This document shows, piece after piece, positions 33,859-42,417 of a stretch of 64,000 nt of DNA. Source of the stretch: Ferrovibrio sp041906005 (GTDB lineage: Bacteria > Pseudomonadota > Alphaproteobacteria > Ferrovibrionales > Ferrovibrionaceae); NCBI RefSeq assembly GCF_041906005.1, contig NZ_JAYRJY010000002.1:248001-312000 (forward strand), given 5' to 3'. The notes beneath the pieces are model-generated. The model searched no databases. It had not been told where the DNA came from and saw only the letters and a list, made by a program, of their open reading frames with translations. Numbering within the stretch: position 1 is the stretch's first letter; every line of letters begins with the position of its first letter. The position numbers and the translations under genes are program-made.

Positions 33859-34338
33859 GCGATTCTCCAGTAACCGTCATAATGGTTATAATGAATATAC
33901 AATGGCCCGCCACTGCGGCAAGCCGCAACAGAAACGTCGGGGCGGCGGTAAAGTGCCAGGGGCTCAGCCCGGGTGGATTTTCAGCAGCGCGGTGGGCGGC
34001 ACACCGTTGTGGAACGGCCGGTCGTAGAGCCCAATCACCATGAAGCGCAGCAAGGCGGCGACGCTGAAGATCGCCAGCCTGATCTGCTTGGCGCGCGGGC
34101 GGTCCGACATGCACCATGGCAATCGTTACCTGCAGGCCGGCAAAACGAAGCCCGTCTTCCCCAATATTTCGCGACCCGCGGACCCGGTTTCCGTATGGAT
34201 ACCATAACTATGGTTGAGCCCCAGTGAAAGATCGTCCGGGCCGGGAGTTTCCGCTGGGCCAAGGGGGATTATCTGCTAGTCTTGTTCCAACCGGCGAGAC
34301 AGCCGGAGGAAACAGCCATCGTCCGTCCCGCAGGCCCC
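33859..34338. other. 480-bp region with two similar dyads and a small reading frame
   Basis: Divergent intergenic space between the ABM-like gene (minus) and the MFS gene (plus). It contains an AT-rich segment (33880-33900) suitable for the minus-strand promoter, a dyad TAACC-N8-GGTTA at 33871-33888, a perfect 14-bp palindrome ACCATA-AC-TATGGT at 34201-34214, and a 48-codon membrane-protein-like reading frame listed separately. Read on the minus strand, the first dyad core ACCATTATGACGGT matches the second at 10 of 14 positions, so one regulator could bind both (inference). Confidence 0.4.
33964..34110 (-). CDS. Possible small single-span membrane protein
   Basis: 48 aa, MSDRPRAKQIRLAIFSVAAL followed by LRFMVIGLYDRPFHNG and ending in LLKIHPG. 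A basic start, one hydrophobic helix (about 11-28) and a polar tail are what small membrane proteins look like, and codon use fits the region. The ribosome site is weak (CAGG at some distance) and no homologue is recognised from memory, so it may be chance. It is in the only sizeable gap of this part and on the same strand as the ABM-like gene. Confidence 0.38.
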   Translation of the reverse strand: MSDRPRAKQIRLAIFSVAALLRFMVIGLYDRPFHNGVPPTALLKIHPG

Positions 34339-35589
34339 ATGACCGATTTCGCCCTTCCCGCCGGCCATCAACCCACCGCCAACAAAGACATCAAGGTGAT
34401 GGCCCTGGTGGGCGCGGCCCATGGCTGCAGCCACTTTTTCCAGCTTGTGCTGCCGTCGCTGTTTCCCTTCCTCAAGGAGGCCTTCCAGGTCAGCTATACC
34501 GAGCTGGGCATCGTCACCACCATGTTCTACGTGGTGTCGGGTGTACTGCAGACGCCGGCCGGCTTCCTGGTCGACCGCATCGGCGCGCGCAACGTACTGA
34601 TCGGCGGACTGGGGATTTTCTGTTTCGGCATCCTGATGCTGTCGCTGGTGCAGAGCTACTGGCTGCTGATGCCCGTGATGCTGATCGCCGGCCTGGGCAA
34701 CTGCGTGTTCCATCCCGCCGATTATTCGATCCTCAGTGCCAGCATCGACCAGAAACGGCTGGGCATGGCCTATGGCACGCATACCTTTGCCGGCAACCTC
34801 GGCTGGGCGCTGGCGCCCGCGCTGATGGGCGGCGTGGCCGCTTTCGCCGGCTGGCATGCCGCGCCGGCCGTGGCGGCCGTGATCGGGCTCGGCATCCTGG
34901 CCGCACTGGTGCTGAACCGCGAGTTGCTGAAAGACGATGCCGGCCTGGCGCGGCGCGAGAAGAAGGCCGGAACCGAGACGGCCGGCAAGGCGGTGCCGCT
35001 CGGCCCGCTGCTGACCCTGCCGGTGCTGATGTGCTTCGTCTATTTCATGTTCAATTCCACCGTGACGGTGGGCCTGCAGAACTTCATGCCGGCGACGCTG
35101 CTGGCGCTGTATGGCACGCCGCTGGCCATCGGCACCACGGCGCTCACCGGCTTCCTGCTCGCTTCCGCCGGCGGCATCCTGGTCGGCGGCTGGGCGGCCG
35201 ATCGCGGCCTGAAGGTGGAGATGAGCGTGATCGGCGGCATGCTGGGCGGCGCCGCGCTGATGCTGCTGGTGGCGCTGGTGCCGATGCCAACCATGGCGAT
35301 GATCGCCGCCATCGCTTCAGCCGGTTTCCTGATCGGATTCACCGTGCCCTCGCGCGACCTGATCGTGCGTGGCGCCACGCCCAAGGGCGCGTCGGGTCGC
35401 GTCTTCGGCTTTGTCTATTCCGGCCTCGATGCCGGCTCGGCGTTGGCGCCGCTGGTGATGGGCCAGTTGCTCGACCACGGCCATGCCGATGGTGTGCTGA
35501 TCTTCGTTGCCGCCGTGCTGGCCTGCGGCATGTTCACGGCGATTACCGTGCGCCGCCGCTCGCAAACGCAGACGACGCAGGCGGTCTAG
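34339..35589 (+). CDS. MFS transporter (fosmidomycin-resistance-like branch)
   Basis: 416 aa from MTDFALPAG; an upstream in-frame TTG at 34282 would add 19 residues. Twelve membrane helices are apparent. FFQLVLPSLFPFLKEAFQVS, with VSYTELGIVTTMFYVVSG and AGFLVDRIGARNVLIGG (the conserved loop 2-3 motif), resemble the FSR branch of the major facilitator superfamily. Substrate is unknown; an efflux role is likely for this branch. Its stop overlaps the stop of the convergent hydrolase gene in the sequence CTAG. Confidence 0.87.
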   Translation: MTDFALPAGHQPTANKDIKVMALVGAAHGCSHFFQLVLPSLFPFLKEAFQVSYTELGIVTTMFYVVSGVLQTPAGFLVDRIGARNVLIGGLGIFCFGILMLSLVQSYWLLMPVMLIAGLGNCVFHPADYSILSASIDQKRLGMAYGTHTFAGNLGWALAPALMGGVAAFAGWHAAPAVAAVIGLGILAALVLNRELLKDDAGLARREKKAGTETAGKAVPLGPLLTLPVLMCFVYFMFNSTVTVGLQNFMPATLLALYGTPLAIGTTALTGFLLASAGGILVGGWAADRGLKVEMSVIGGMLGGAALMLLVALVPMPTMAMIAAIASAGFLIGFTVPSRDLIVRGATPKGASGRVFGFVYSGLDAGSALAPLVMGQLLDHGHADGVLIFVAAVLACGMFTAITVRRRSQTQTTQAV

Positions 35590-36437
35590 CGGTTCAGCCA
35601 GCCCAGCAGTTCGGCATCGAACAGCGCCGGTTCCTCCAAGAAGGGCGCGTGGCTGCTGCGTTCGAAGACGCGGATGGTGAGGTCGCGGAATTTCTCCCGC
35701 ACCGCTTCCCAGCGCCAGGGCGGCGGCACGAGAAAATCGTGGCGGCCCAGTCCGAGGAAAACCGGCCTGTCCAGCGCGTCCAGGCCCCGCGTGATGTCGA
35801 TGTCGCGGAAGACCTCGCCCCAGACATGGTCGAACATGGTCATGTTGGTCTCGACGCCCTGCCATAAATGGCTGGCGTCGAAAGTCGGATCGAACCAGCT
35901 TTTGGGGCCTGTCAGCAGGCAATATGTCACGAAAGCCTTGTCCGGCGCCGCCGCGATGGCGGCCGGCAGTTTCGCCATGTTCTGCGCCAGCAGGGCCTTG
36001 CGCTCGGGGCAGACTGACTCGTCCAGATAACGTTCGGCGGCGGCATGGCCGGCCGGCGAATAATCCGGTGCCACGTTCAGCATCACCACATGCGAGACAT
36101 TCTGCGGATAGGCCTTGGCATATTCCAGCGCCATAAAACCATGGCCGGAATGCCCCAGGATAGTCACCTGGCCCAGCCCCAGTTCGCTGCGCACACGTTC
36201 GATGTCATTCAGCAGCAGCGGCAGGGCATATTGCGACTTGTCGGGGCAGGCATTGCCCGGCGCGAAGCCGCGATGATCCATGAATGCGAGCTTCAGGTGG
36301 TGGCGCAGGTTGCCGGAGAAGCAGCGCGGGTAATACAGCGCGCTGCCGACCACCAGCACCGGCCGGCCCTCGCCCTCGATGCGGTATTGCAGATTGAAAC
36401 CGTCGCAGGCGATCACGCCCTGCCGAGAATCAGACAT
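35586..36437 (-). CDS. Alpha/beta-hydrolase
   Basis: 283 aa from MSDSRQGVIACDGFNLQYR; a GTG 17 codons upstream is less likely because it overlaps the small lipoprotein gene. The nucleophile elbow GHSGHG, the acid in GLGRHDFLVP and the catalytic His in RSSHAPFLEEP give a complete triad, and FMDHRGFAPG is the oxyanion region. Cytoplasmic esterase or lyase of the proline-iminopeptidase/haloalkane-dehalogenase-like group; substrate unknown. It is the last gene of a minus-strand trio with a short lipoprotein and a lumazine-binding-like protein. Confidence 0.85.
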   Translation of the reverse strand: MSDSRQGVIACDGFNLQYRIEGEGRPVLVVGSALYYPRCFSGNLRHHLKLAFMDHRGFAPGNACPDKSQYALPLLLNDIERVRSELGLGQVTILGHSGHGFMALEYAKAYPQNVSHVVMLNVAPDYSPAGHAAAERYLDESVCPERKALLAQNMAKLPAAIAAAPDKAFVTYCLLTGPKSWFDPTFDASHLWQGVETNMTMFDHVWGEVFRDIDITRGLDALDRPVFLGLGRHDFLVPPPWRWEAVREKFRDLTIRVFERSSHAPFLEEPALFDAELLGWLNR

Positions 36438-36442
36438 GACAT

Positions 36443-36577
36443 TCAGTTTGTATCGTGAACGGTACAGTTCTCGGATGCCGTCTTGCACCAGCCGCGCAGG
36501 CCGCCGGCAAACATCGTCGCCGGATCGGCGCAGGCCGACAGTAGGAACAGAATCGAGACAAAGGTCAGCACGCGCAT
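36443..36577 (-). CDS. Short lipoprotein
   Basis: 44 aa, too short for usual annotation. MRVLTFVSILFLLSACADPA is a textbook lipoprotein signal with the lipobox LSAC (lipid on Cys16), and the 28-residue mature part has Cys31 and Cys38 that could pair. It lies 4 bp after the stop of the lumazine-binding-like gene and its stop is 5 bp before the hydrolase ATG, fitting an operon. Function unknown; an entericidin-like or envelope-anchoring role is possible but unsupported. Confidence 0.58.
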   Translation of the reverse strand: MRVLTFVSILFLLSACADPATMFAGGLRGWCKTASENCTVHDTN

Positions 36578-36581
36578 GGCA

Positions 36582-36965
36582 TCAGCTCGGCAGGGTTTCG
36601 GCGGTATAGGTCTTGTTGATCACCTGCCAGCGGCCATCCAGCCGGATGAGGCTGAGATAGTCGGTGAAGAAACGCGGCAGGATGGCACAGTTCACCTTCA
36701 CCATGGCCGTGTCGGGGCCGGTGATGTCGACCGACAGTACGCGGTCATGCTCGCGGGTCTGTCCTTTGGCTTTGGGCGAGGGCCGGCCCTCGATCAGCTT
36801 GCACCATTCCTCGCGCGGCACATTCACCAGTTTGCCGTCGATGGCGGCGAACAGGCTGGAGGCCGGATGGAAAGCCTGGCGGATCTTGGTCGTGTCGCCT
36901 TCATACAGCCCATCCAGATAGGTCTGCACGGTGGCGAGGATGTCGTTGAGCTGCGGATTATTCAT
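36582..36965 (-). CDS. NTF2-like / putative lumazine-binding family protein
   Basis: 127 aa from MNNPQLNDILATVQTYLDGL, with GGGAGG eight bases upstream. The cone-shaped NTF2-like fold of the lumazine_bd_2 family is recognisable: YLDGLYEGDTTKIRQAFHP, LFAAIDGKLVNVPREEW, VKVNCAILPRFFTDYLSLIR and GRWQVINKTY. The members bind small molecules or act as accessory proteins; the original lumazine label is doubtful. It heads the operon with a short lipoprotein and an alpha/beta-hydrolase and is divergent from the M19 peptidase gene. Confidence 0.82.
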   Translation of the reverse strand: MNNPQLNDILATVQTYLDGLYEGDTTKIRQAFHPASSLFAAIDGKLVNVPREEWCKLIEGRPSPKAKGQTREHDRVLSVDITGPDTAMVKVNCAILPRFFTDYLSLIRLDGRWQVINKTYTAETLPS

Positions 36966-37092
36966 GCATGCCTCCCTGTCCGGGCCGCAACAGACCAGCA
37001 CCGGCCACGAGTCGTCAAGCCCAGTATTGCAGTCATACATTTCGGCTTCCCTTGGTCGGAACAACCGGTCATCCTGCCACTGCGGAGGCAGC

Positions 37093-38511
37093 ATGCGCGT
37101 TACCTGGATCGACATGGCCGACAGGCCCGCCCATCATCTGCACGGGCAAGCGGTCGAGATCACCGGCTGGCCGACCCGCATCGATCCGGAAGACAGCAAT
37201 GCCCCCCAGGCCATCACCGAAGAGCCGGCTTGCTGCGGAGGCTGCCTGCCGGTCGATCCATCCCGCTTCATCATGCTGGCGACCGATTTGCCGGCGCAGC
37301 TGGAGGCTGCGCCGCTCTGCGTCTCCGGCATTCTGCGCCGACGGGATGAAGATGGCTCGTGGTATTGGGAAATCCAGCCGACCAGCATCCGCCCGGCCAT
37401 TGCCAATGAATCCGTCATTGCCCCCGGGTTCACCCGCCGCGGCATGCTGGCCGCTGGCCTTGCAGCCGGACTTGCATCATGGATACCGGCCGCCATCAGC
37501 CAGGCCGCACCCAGTCTTGCCGATATTGACGCCGCCCGTGAATGGCTGACCGGTCACACCACAATGGATCTGCACAGCCATGGCGGCGCGGTCACCACCA
37601 GCAGATCGGGCAATCGGACACGGCCGTTTGTGCCGCTGGCGGACCCCATGCGGAGTGGCCGCATGGCGGTGATCTGCCTCGCGGTGGTAGCGGACCGGAT
37701 CGCGACCCGGGTGGAGGAGCGGCGCATCCGTACCGTGCGCGAGCCGGAGCCCGGCGAATTATACGCCTATATTCATGATGCATTCACGCGCCTGCATGAA
37801 CTGGTGCAGAACCAGCAGCTTGGCATCGTTACCGACGCGAAAAGCCTGCTGGCCGCCAGTGCATCGACACCTGCCGTGATCGTCAGCAGCGAAGGAGCCG
37901 ACTTCCTGGAGGGCAAGATCGAGCGCGTCGACGAGGCATTCGAACGCTGGCAAATGCGATGTCTGCAACTGACGCATTACCGTGTCAACGAACTGGGCGA
38001 TATCCAGACCGAGCCGGCCGTGCATGACGGCTTGACCGACTTCGGCGCCGCCGTGATCCAGCGATGCAACCGGCTGGGCATCGTGGTCGACGTCGCCCAC
38101 GGCACTTACGATCTGGTCAAACGCGCGGCGACGGTGAGCGATAAGCCACTGATCCTGTCGCATACTGCGCTGAACCCGCAGCCGTCACGCTACAGCCGCA
38201 CGATCAATCCGGATCATGCCCGCCTGATCGCGGCAACCGGCGGTGTGATCGGTATCTGGCCACCAGCCAGCAGCTTCCCGACCCTGACCGCACTGGCCGA
38301 AGGCATGGCACGCATGGTGGATGTTGTTGGTGTCGACCATGTCGGTCTGGGCACCGATATGCTGGGCTTGATCAGCCCGGCCATCCTCAACAGCTATGAA
38401 CAACTGCCCGATCTGGCGGCTGCCCTGTCGGCGCATGGATTCGGCAAGGATGAAACCCTCAAACTGCTCGGCGGCAATCTTCAACGGGTTTTCCTGGCCT
38501 GTCTGCCCTAA
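37093..38511 (+). CDS. Membrane dipeptidase (peptidase M19) with extra N-terminal domain
   Basis: 472 aa from MRVTWIDMADRPAHHLHG. Residues 1-110 form a small domain with a CCGGC cluster (EEPACCGGCLPVDPSRF) that recalls OB-like, DUF3299-type exported modules. Then follows FTRRGMLAAGLAAGLASW, which looks like a Tat signal but sits about 114 residues into the protein; no start codon precedes it in frame. Residues about 145-472 are the M19 domain: DLHSHGG, VSSEGADFL (Glu), VDVAHGTYD and LILSHTAL (His ligands) and VGLGTDMLG. The first metal motif is HxH, not the usual HxD. Location, cytoplasm or periplasm, is therefore uncertain. Confidence 0.82.
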   Translation: MRVTWIDMADRPAHHLHGQAVEITGWPTRIDPEDSNAPQAITEEPACCGGCLPVDPSRFIMLATDLPAQLEAAPLCVSGILRRRDEDGSWYWEIQPTSIRPAIANESVIAPGFTRRGMLAAGLAAGLASWIPAAISQAAPSLADIDAAREWLTGHTTMDLHSHGGAVTTSRSGNRTRPFVPLADPMRSGRMAVICLAVVADRIATRVEERRIRTVREPEPGELYAYIHDAFTRLHELVQNQQLGIVTDAKSLLAASASTPAVIVSSEGADFLEGKIERVDEAFERWQMRCLQLTHYRVNELGDIQTEPAVHDGLTDFGAAVIQRCNRLGIVVDVAHGTYDLVKRAATVSDKPLILSHTALNPQPSRYSRTINPDHARLIAATGGVIGIWPPASSFPTLTALAEGMARMVDVVGVDHVGLGTDMLGLISPAILNSYEQLPDLAAALSAHGFGKDETLKLLGGNLQRVFLACLP

Positions 38512-38538
38512 ATCGCCCTAAATCTGTCGCCGAACCGG

Positions 38539-38973
38539 TCAGGGCTGCCGATGGTATTTCAGCGGCAGCAGATCGGAAGGATGATAGGCCCGCAGGCCCT
38601 GCTCGGCATCGGCCAGCAGCACGCGGGCTTCGGGCGCGAAATCGCGCAGCATCTCGCGGCAGATGCCGCAGGGCGCCACGATCTGCACAGTCTGGTGCTG
38701 CTCGGTCGGACGCGGATGGCGCACCGAGACAATATCGGTGATCGGATCGTCGGGCCCTGCTCCATCGGCCATGGCCTGCCCCACCGCCACCGCTTCGGCG
38801 CAGACCGAGGCACGGCCGACATAGGTATCCAGATGCAGGCCGGTGACGATCTTCCCTGAGCGTGTGCGCAGGGCCGCCGCGATATGATGCCGCCCGACCG
38901 CATAGCGCCGCTTGATCAGCGCCGTGGCGGCATCGATCAGGGCCTGGTCGTCCGGGGTTATCGCGGCGGTCAT
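38539..38973 (-). CDS. cdd: Cytidine/blasticidin-type deaminase
   Basis: 144 aa zinc deaminase. Ligands are Cys58 in VCAEA (with catalytic Glu60) and Cys102/Cys105 in PCGICREML. The first ligand being Cys in CAE rather than His is the cytidine-deaminase pattern. The C-terminal end LLPLKYHRQ resembles blasticidin-S-deaminase-like and short Cdd proteins, so the substrate may be cytidine or a modified pyrimidine nucleoside. It follows valS directly (stop-start spacing of 2 bp), so it is read from the same message. Confidence 0.85.
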   Translation of the reverse strand: MTAAITPDDQALIDAATALIKRRYAVGRHHIAAALRTRSGKIVTGLHLDTYVGRASVCAEAVAVGQAMADGAGPDDPITDIVSVRHPRPTEQHQTVQIVAPCGICREMLRDFAPEARVLLADAEQGLRAYHPSDLLPLKYHRQP

Positions 38974-38975
38974 GG

Positions 38976-41621
38976 TCAGCCCAGTTGCGCCAGCGCCTCG
39001 GCGAGCTTCTCAGCCATGGCGGTCTGGGCGGCACGGCGCTCGCGCTGCTCTTCCACCACCGCTTCCGGCGCGCGCGAGACGAAGGTGGCATCGCCAAGCT
39101 TGGCATCGATCTTGGCAATCTCTGCCAGTGCCTTGTCACGCTCCTTGGCCAGACGGGCCTTTTCCTTGGCAATGTCGATCACATCGGCCAGCGGCAAAAC
39201 GAAAGTGGTGCCATCCACCACGATACGCGCGCAGCCCGAACCTGTCGGCGCCGCCTGCTCCATGGTGATGGTTTCGATACGAGCCAGCCGCTTGATCGGA
39301 TCGCTGTGGCGCAGCAGGCGGCGAACCAGTTCCGGGTCGTCGCCCACGCCCTGCATGGCGATCTTGGCGCCGGCCGGCACGTTCAGGGCCGAGCGCGCGG
39401 CGCGCACCGCCTCGATCAGACGGATCAGCCAGTCGATCTCGGCCGAGGCGGTCTTGTCTTCCGCCCGCGCGCCGTCATTCGGCCAGTCGCGCAGCATCAG
39501 GAAGCTATCTGGCGCGCCATAGAGCTTCTCCCACAGCTCTTCGGTGACGAAGGGCATGAAAGGGTGCAGCAGATGGATGAGCTGGCGCAGAACATAGGCG
39601 CAGGTGGCCTGCGTCTCGGCCTTCAGGGCTGCGTCCTCACCGGTCAGCGCCGGTTTGATCAGCTCCAGATACCAGTCGCAGAACGTGCCCCAGGTGAAAT
39701 GATACAGCGCGCCGGCGGCCTCATTGAACTTGTAGGCTTCCAGCGCGGCATCCACATCGCGCACCGCCTGGCCCAGCCGGCCGAGAATCCATTTGTTGAC
39801 CGTGCCCTGTGGCGTTTTCGGATCGAAATTGTCGGGCAGCGCACAGCCGTTCATCTCGGCAAAGCGGGCCGCGTTCCAAAGCTTGGTGGCAAAGTTGCGG
39901 TAACCCTCGACGCGCTGCTCCGACATTTTCACGTCGCGGCCCTGGGCGGCGAAGATGGAGAGCGTGAAGCGCAGGGCATCGGCGCCGTATTTGTCGATGA
40001 TGTCGAGCGGGTCCATCACGTTGCCCTTCGACTTCGACATCTTCTGGCCCTTCTCGTCGCGGACCAGGGCATGGATGTAGACCGTGTGGAACGGCGCCTT
40101 CTTGGTGAAATGCAGCCCCATCATGATCATGCGGGCGACCCAGAAGAAGATGATATCGAAGCCGGTGACCAGCACGTCGGTCGGGTAATGCGACTTCAGC
40201 ACCGGCGTCTGTTCGGGCCAGCCCAGCGTGGAGAACGGCCACAGCGCCGAAGAGAACCAGGTGTCGAGCACGTCTTCGTCGCGCTTGAGTCCAACGACCT
40301 TGCCGTAGTGCCTGTCGGCCTCGGCCTGCGCCTCGGCCTCGTCATAGGCGACAAACACCTTGCCATCGGGCCCGTACCAGGCCGGAATCTGATGGCCCCA
40401 CCAGAGCTGGCGCGAGATGCACCAGGGCTGGATGTTGCGCATCCACTCGAAATAGGTCTTTTCCCAGTTCTTCGGCACGAACTGGATGTCGCCCTTCTCC
40501 ACCGCCTCGATGGCCGGCTTGGCCAGCACGGCCGCGTTCACATACCATTGCTCGGTCAGCCAGGGCTCGATCACCACCTGCGAGCGGTCGCCATGGGGCA
40601 CCATATGGGTGTTGGGCTCGATCTTCTCGATCAGGCCCAGCTCTTCCAATTCGGCGACGATCTGCTTGCGCGCCTTGAAGCGTTCCAGGCCGCGGTATTT
40701 CTCCGGCACATTCTCGTTCAGATGGGCGTGCTTGTCGAAGATGTTGATCATCTCGAGGTTATGGCGCTTGCCCACCTCGAAATCGTTGAAGTCATGCGCC
40801 GGCGTGATCTTCACCGCGCCCGAGCCCTTTTCCGGATCGGAATATTCGTCGGCCACGATGGGGATTCGGCGACCGACCAGCGGCAGGATGGCGAACTTGC
40901 CGACCAGGCCTTTGTAGCGCTCGTCTTCCGGATGCACGGCGATGCCGGTATCACCCAGCATCGTCTCGGGGCGTGTGGTCGCCACGGTGATGAAGGTATC
41001 GGCCATGCCCTCGACGGGATAGCGGAAATACCACAGATGCGACTTCACCTCATGCTGCTCGACCTCAAGATCCGAGATCGCGGTCAGCAACTTGGGGTCC
41101 CAGTTCACCAGGCGCTGATCCTTGTAGATCAGGCCCTCGCGATACAGTTCGACGAACACCTTGCGCACGGCATGGCTGAGACCATCATCCATGGTGAAGC
41201 GTTCGCGGCTCCAGTCGCAGCTTTCGCCCAGGCGGCGCTGCTGACCTGTGATCATGCCGCCGGATTCCGCCTTCCATTCCCAGACGCGCTGCACGAAAGC
41301 CTCGCGGCCCATCTGGTGACGGTTCATCTGCTTCTCGGCCAGTTGGCGCTCCACCACCATCTGGGTGGCGATGCCGGCATGGTCGGTGCCCGGCTGCCAG
41401 AGCGCGTCGCGGCCGCGCATGCGCTGCCAGCGGATCAGCACGTCCTGCAGCGTATGGTTCAGCGCGTGGCCCATATGCAGGCTGCCGGTCACGTTCGGCG
41501 GCGGCAGGGCAATCGTGTAGGGCTTGCCCTGTTTCACGCCAACCTTGAACGCGCCGCTCTCTTCCCAGGCCTTGTAAAGGCGGGCTTCAACATCCTGCGG
41601 GGAATAGGTCTTGTCCAACAT
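38976..41621 (-). CDS. valS: Valyl-tRNA synthetase
   Basis: 881 aa class I synthetase. The HIGH motif is HMGHALNH (residues 49-52) and KMSKS is GQKMSKSKGN. The CP1 editing domain (ATTRPETMLGDTG, VKITPAHDFNDFEVG) and the C-terminal anticodon-binding helices and coiled-coil tail (about 815-881) are complete. Charges tRNA(Val) and deacylates Thr-tRNA(Val). It lies in the order tolC-popZ-valS, conserved in several alphaproteobacteria. Confidence 0.98.
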   Translation of the reverse strand: MLDKTYSPQDVEARLYKAWEESGAFKVGVKQGKPYTIALPPPNVTGSLHMGHALNHTLQDVLIRWQRMRGRDALWQPGTDHAGIATQMVVERQLAEKQMNRHQMGREAFVQRVWEWKAESGGMITGQQRRLGESCDWSRERFTMDDGLSHAVRKVFVELYREGLIYKDQRLVNWDPKLLTAISDLEVEQHEVKSHLWYFRYPVEGMADTFITVATTRPETMLGDTGIAVHPEDERYKGLVGKFAILPLVGRRIPIVADEYSDPEKGSGAVKITPAHDFNDFEVGKRHNLEMINIFDKHAHLNENVPEKYRGLERFKARKQIVAELEELGLIEKIEPNTHMVPHGDRSQVVIEPWLTEQWYVNAAVLAKPAIEAVEKGDIQFVPKNWEKTYFEWMRNIQPWCISRQLWWGHQIPAWYGPDGKVFVAYDEAEAQAEADRHYGKVVGLKRDEDVLDTWFSSALWPFSTLGWPEQTPVLKSHYPTDVLVTGFDIIFFWVARMIMMGLHFTKKAPFHTVYIHALVRDEKGQKMSKSKGNVMDPLDIIDKYGADALRFTLSIFAAQGRDVKMSEQRVEGYRNFATKLWNAARFAEMNGCALPDNFDPKTPQGTVNKWILGRLGQAVRDVDAALEAYKFNEAAGALYHFTWGTFCDWYLELIKPALTGEDAALKAETQATCAYVLRQLIHLLHPFMPFVTEELWEKLYGAPDSFLMLRDWPNDGARAEDKTASAEIDWLIRLIEAVRAARSALNVPAGAKIAMQGVGDDPELVRRLLRHSDPIKRLARIETITMEQAAPTGSGCARIVVDGTTFVLPLADVIDIAKEKARLAKERDKALAEIAKIDAKLGDATFVSRAPEAVVEEQRERRAAQTAMAEKLAEALAQLG

Positions 41622-41690
41622 GGGCGCAAACTCAGGTCTGGCTGATCAGGGGTAAAGCTGGGAAAGGGCCGAAAATAAAGACGATCCGGA

Positions 41691-41712
41691 CCCGCAAGTC
41701 CAGACTTGCGGG
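41691..41712 (-). terminator. Hairpin between popZ and valS
   Basis: CCCGCAAGTC and its exact complement GACTTGCGGG are 2 bp apart, giving a stable stem of at least 8 bp with a 6-base loop in the 130-bp popZ-valS gap. On the minus strand a loose T-rich stretch (TCTTTATTTTC) follows about 10 bases later, so it may be a weak terminator or attenuator before valS. No valine-rich leader peptide or T-box pattern is visible. Confidence 0.5.
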
Positions 41713-41751
41713 CCGGCGCGGGTCTTTAAACAGGCCCGGAAAAGCCGGATT

Positions 41752-42417
41752 TTAGAGGTGGTCCTGCTCTTCTTCCGCCTGGATGGTCAGACGGGCGACC
41801 TCGCGCTCGACGATACGCTGGACGATGGTGGCCAGATGGGCGTCCAGCCACTCCTTCAACATCGGGCGCAGCAGTTCCTTGACCAGCTCTTCCAGCGTGC
41901 GCTGGGAATTGCCCATGGCCATGGCGCGCGAGCCGGCCACGGCACTGGAAAGCTGGCCCAGATGGGCGGCGGCGCGGCTGGCGATCGGCGCGGAGACCAA
42001 GCCTTCCACGTCGTCGCGTACGACATCGGTGAGTTCGAGGATGTCTTCGCGCGGCGGCGGTGGCGGCGGCGCTGCTCGACGCGGCGGTGGCGGCGGAGGC
42101 GGCGGAGGCGGTTCGTAAGCGGGCTCGGGTTCCGGCGCGGCCATCATGGCCGGCTCGGGTTCAGGCTCGGGCTCCGGGACCGGTTCCGGTTCGTAAGCCG
42201 GCTCGGGCTCAAAGGCAGGCTCCGGCTCGGGCTCCCGCGCGGCCATCGTGGGCTCGGGCTCGAATTCCGGCTCGGGTTCGGCGGCCGGCGGCGCAGCCGT
42301 CTCCTCGGCAGGCGGCGCGGGCTGCTGATCGGCTCCGTCCTCGGAAATGATCCGGCGGATGGAGGCAAGGATTTCCTCCATCGTCGGTTCATTCTGACCA
42401 GCTTTTGGGTCGCTCAT
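41752..42417 (-). CDS. popZ: PopZ-like pole-organising protein (DUF2497)
   Basis: 221 aa from MSDPKAGQNEP. The N-terminal helix NEPTMEEILASIRRIISEDG and the C-terminal LVKELLRPMLKEWLDAHLAT with IVQRIVEREVARL are the conserved ends of PopZ. Between them is a long disordered linker with E-P repeats (residues about 45-115) and two Pro runs, one of ten. In Caulobacter, PopZ makes a polar condensate that anchors ParB at the pole. The acidic, Pro-rich linker is a hallmark and sets the fluidity of the condensate. Location beside valS matches the family. Confidence 0.9.
   Translation of the reverse strand: MSDPKAGQNEPTMEEILASIRRIISEDGADQQPAPPAEETAAPPAAEPEPEFEPEPTMAAREPEPEPAFEPEPAYEPEPVPEPEPEPEPAMMAAPEPEPAYEPPPPPPPPPPRRAAPPPPPPREDILELTDVVRDDVEGLVSAPIASRAAAHLGQLSSAVAGSRAMAMGNSQRTLEELVKELLRPMLKEWLDAHLATIVQRIVEREVARLTIQAEEEQDHL

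Noticed and set aside
36450..36465. GTANCGTNNACGNTAC dyad just before the alpha/beta-hydrolase
   Set aside because: It looks like a TetR-type operator, but it is inside the C-terminal codons of the small lipoprotein and the genes seem to form one operon. Kept only as a weak possibility.
38985..41645. 886-codon plus-strand frame exactly opposite valS
   Set aside because: valS has all motifs and codon bias on the minus strand; the antisense frame is an artefact of high GC at third positions.
41622..41751. Possible T-box or leader peptide in front of valS
   Set aside because: No valine-rich short frame, no T-box sequence or specifier loop; only a simple hairpin is present.
42060..42350. Repeated 6-12 base units that could be mistaken for a repeat array or CRISPR
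   Set aside because: They are Glu-Pro and Pro codons inside popZ, with no spacer structure.
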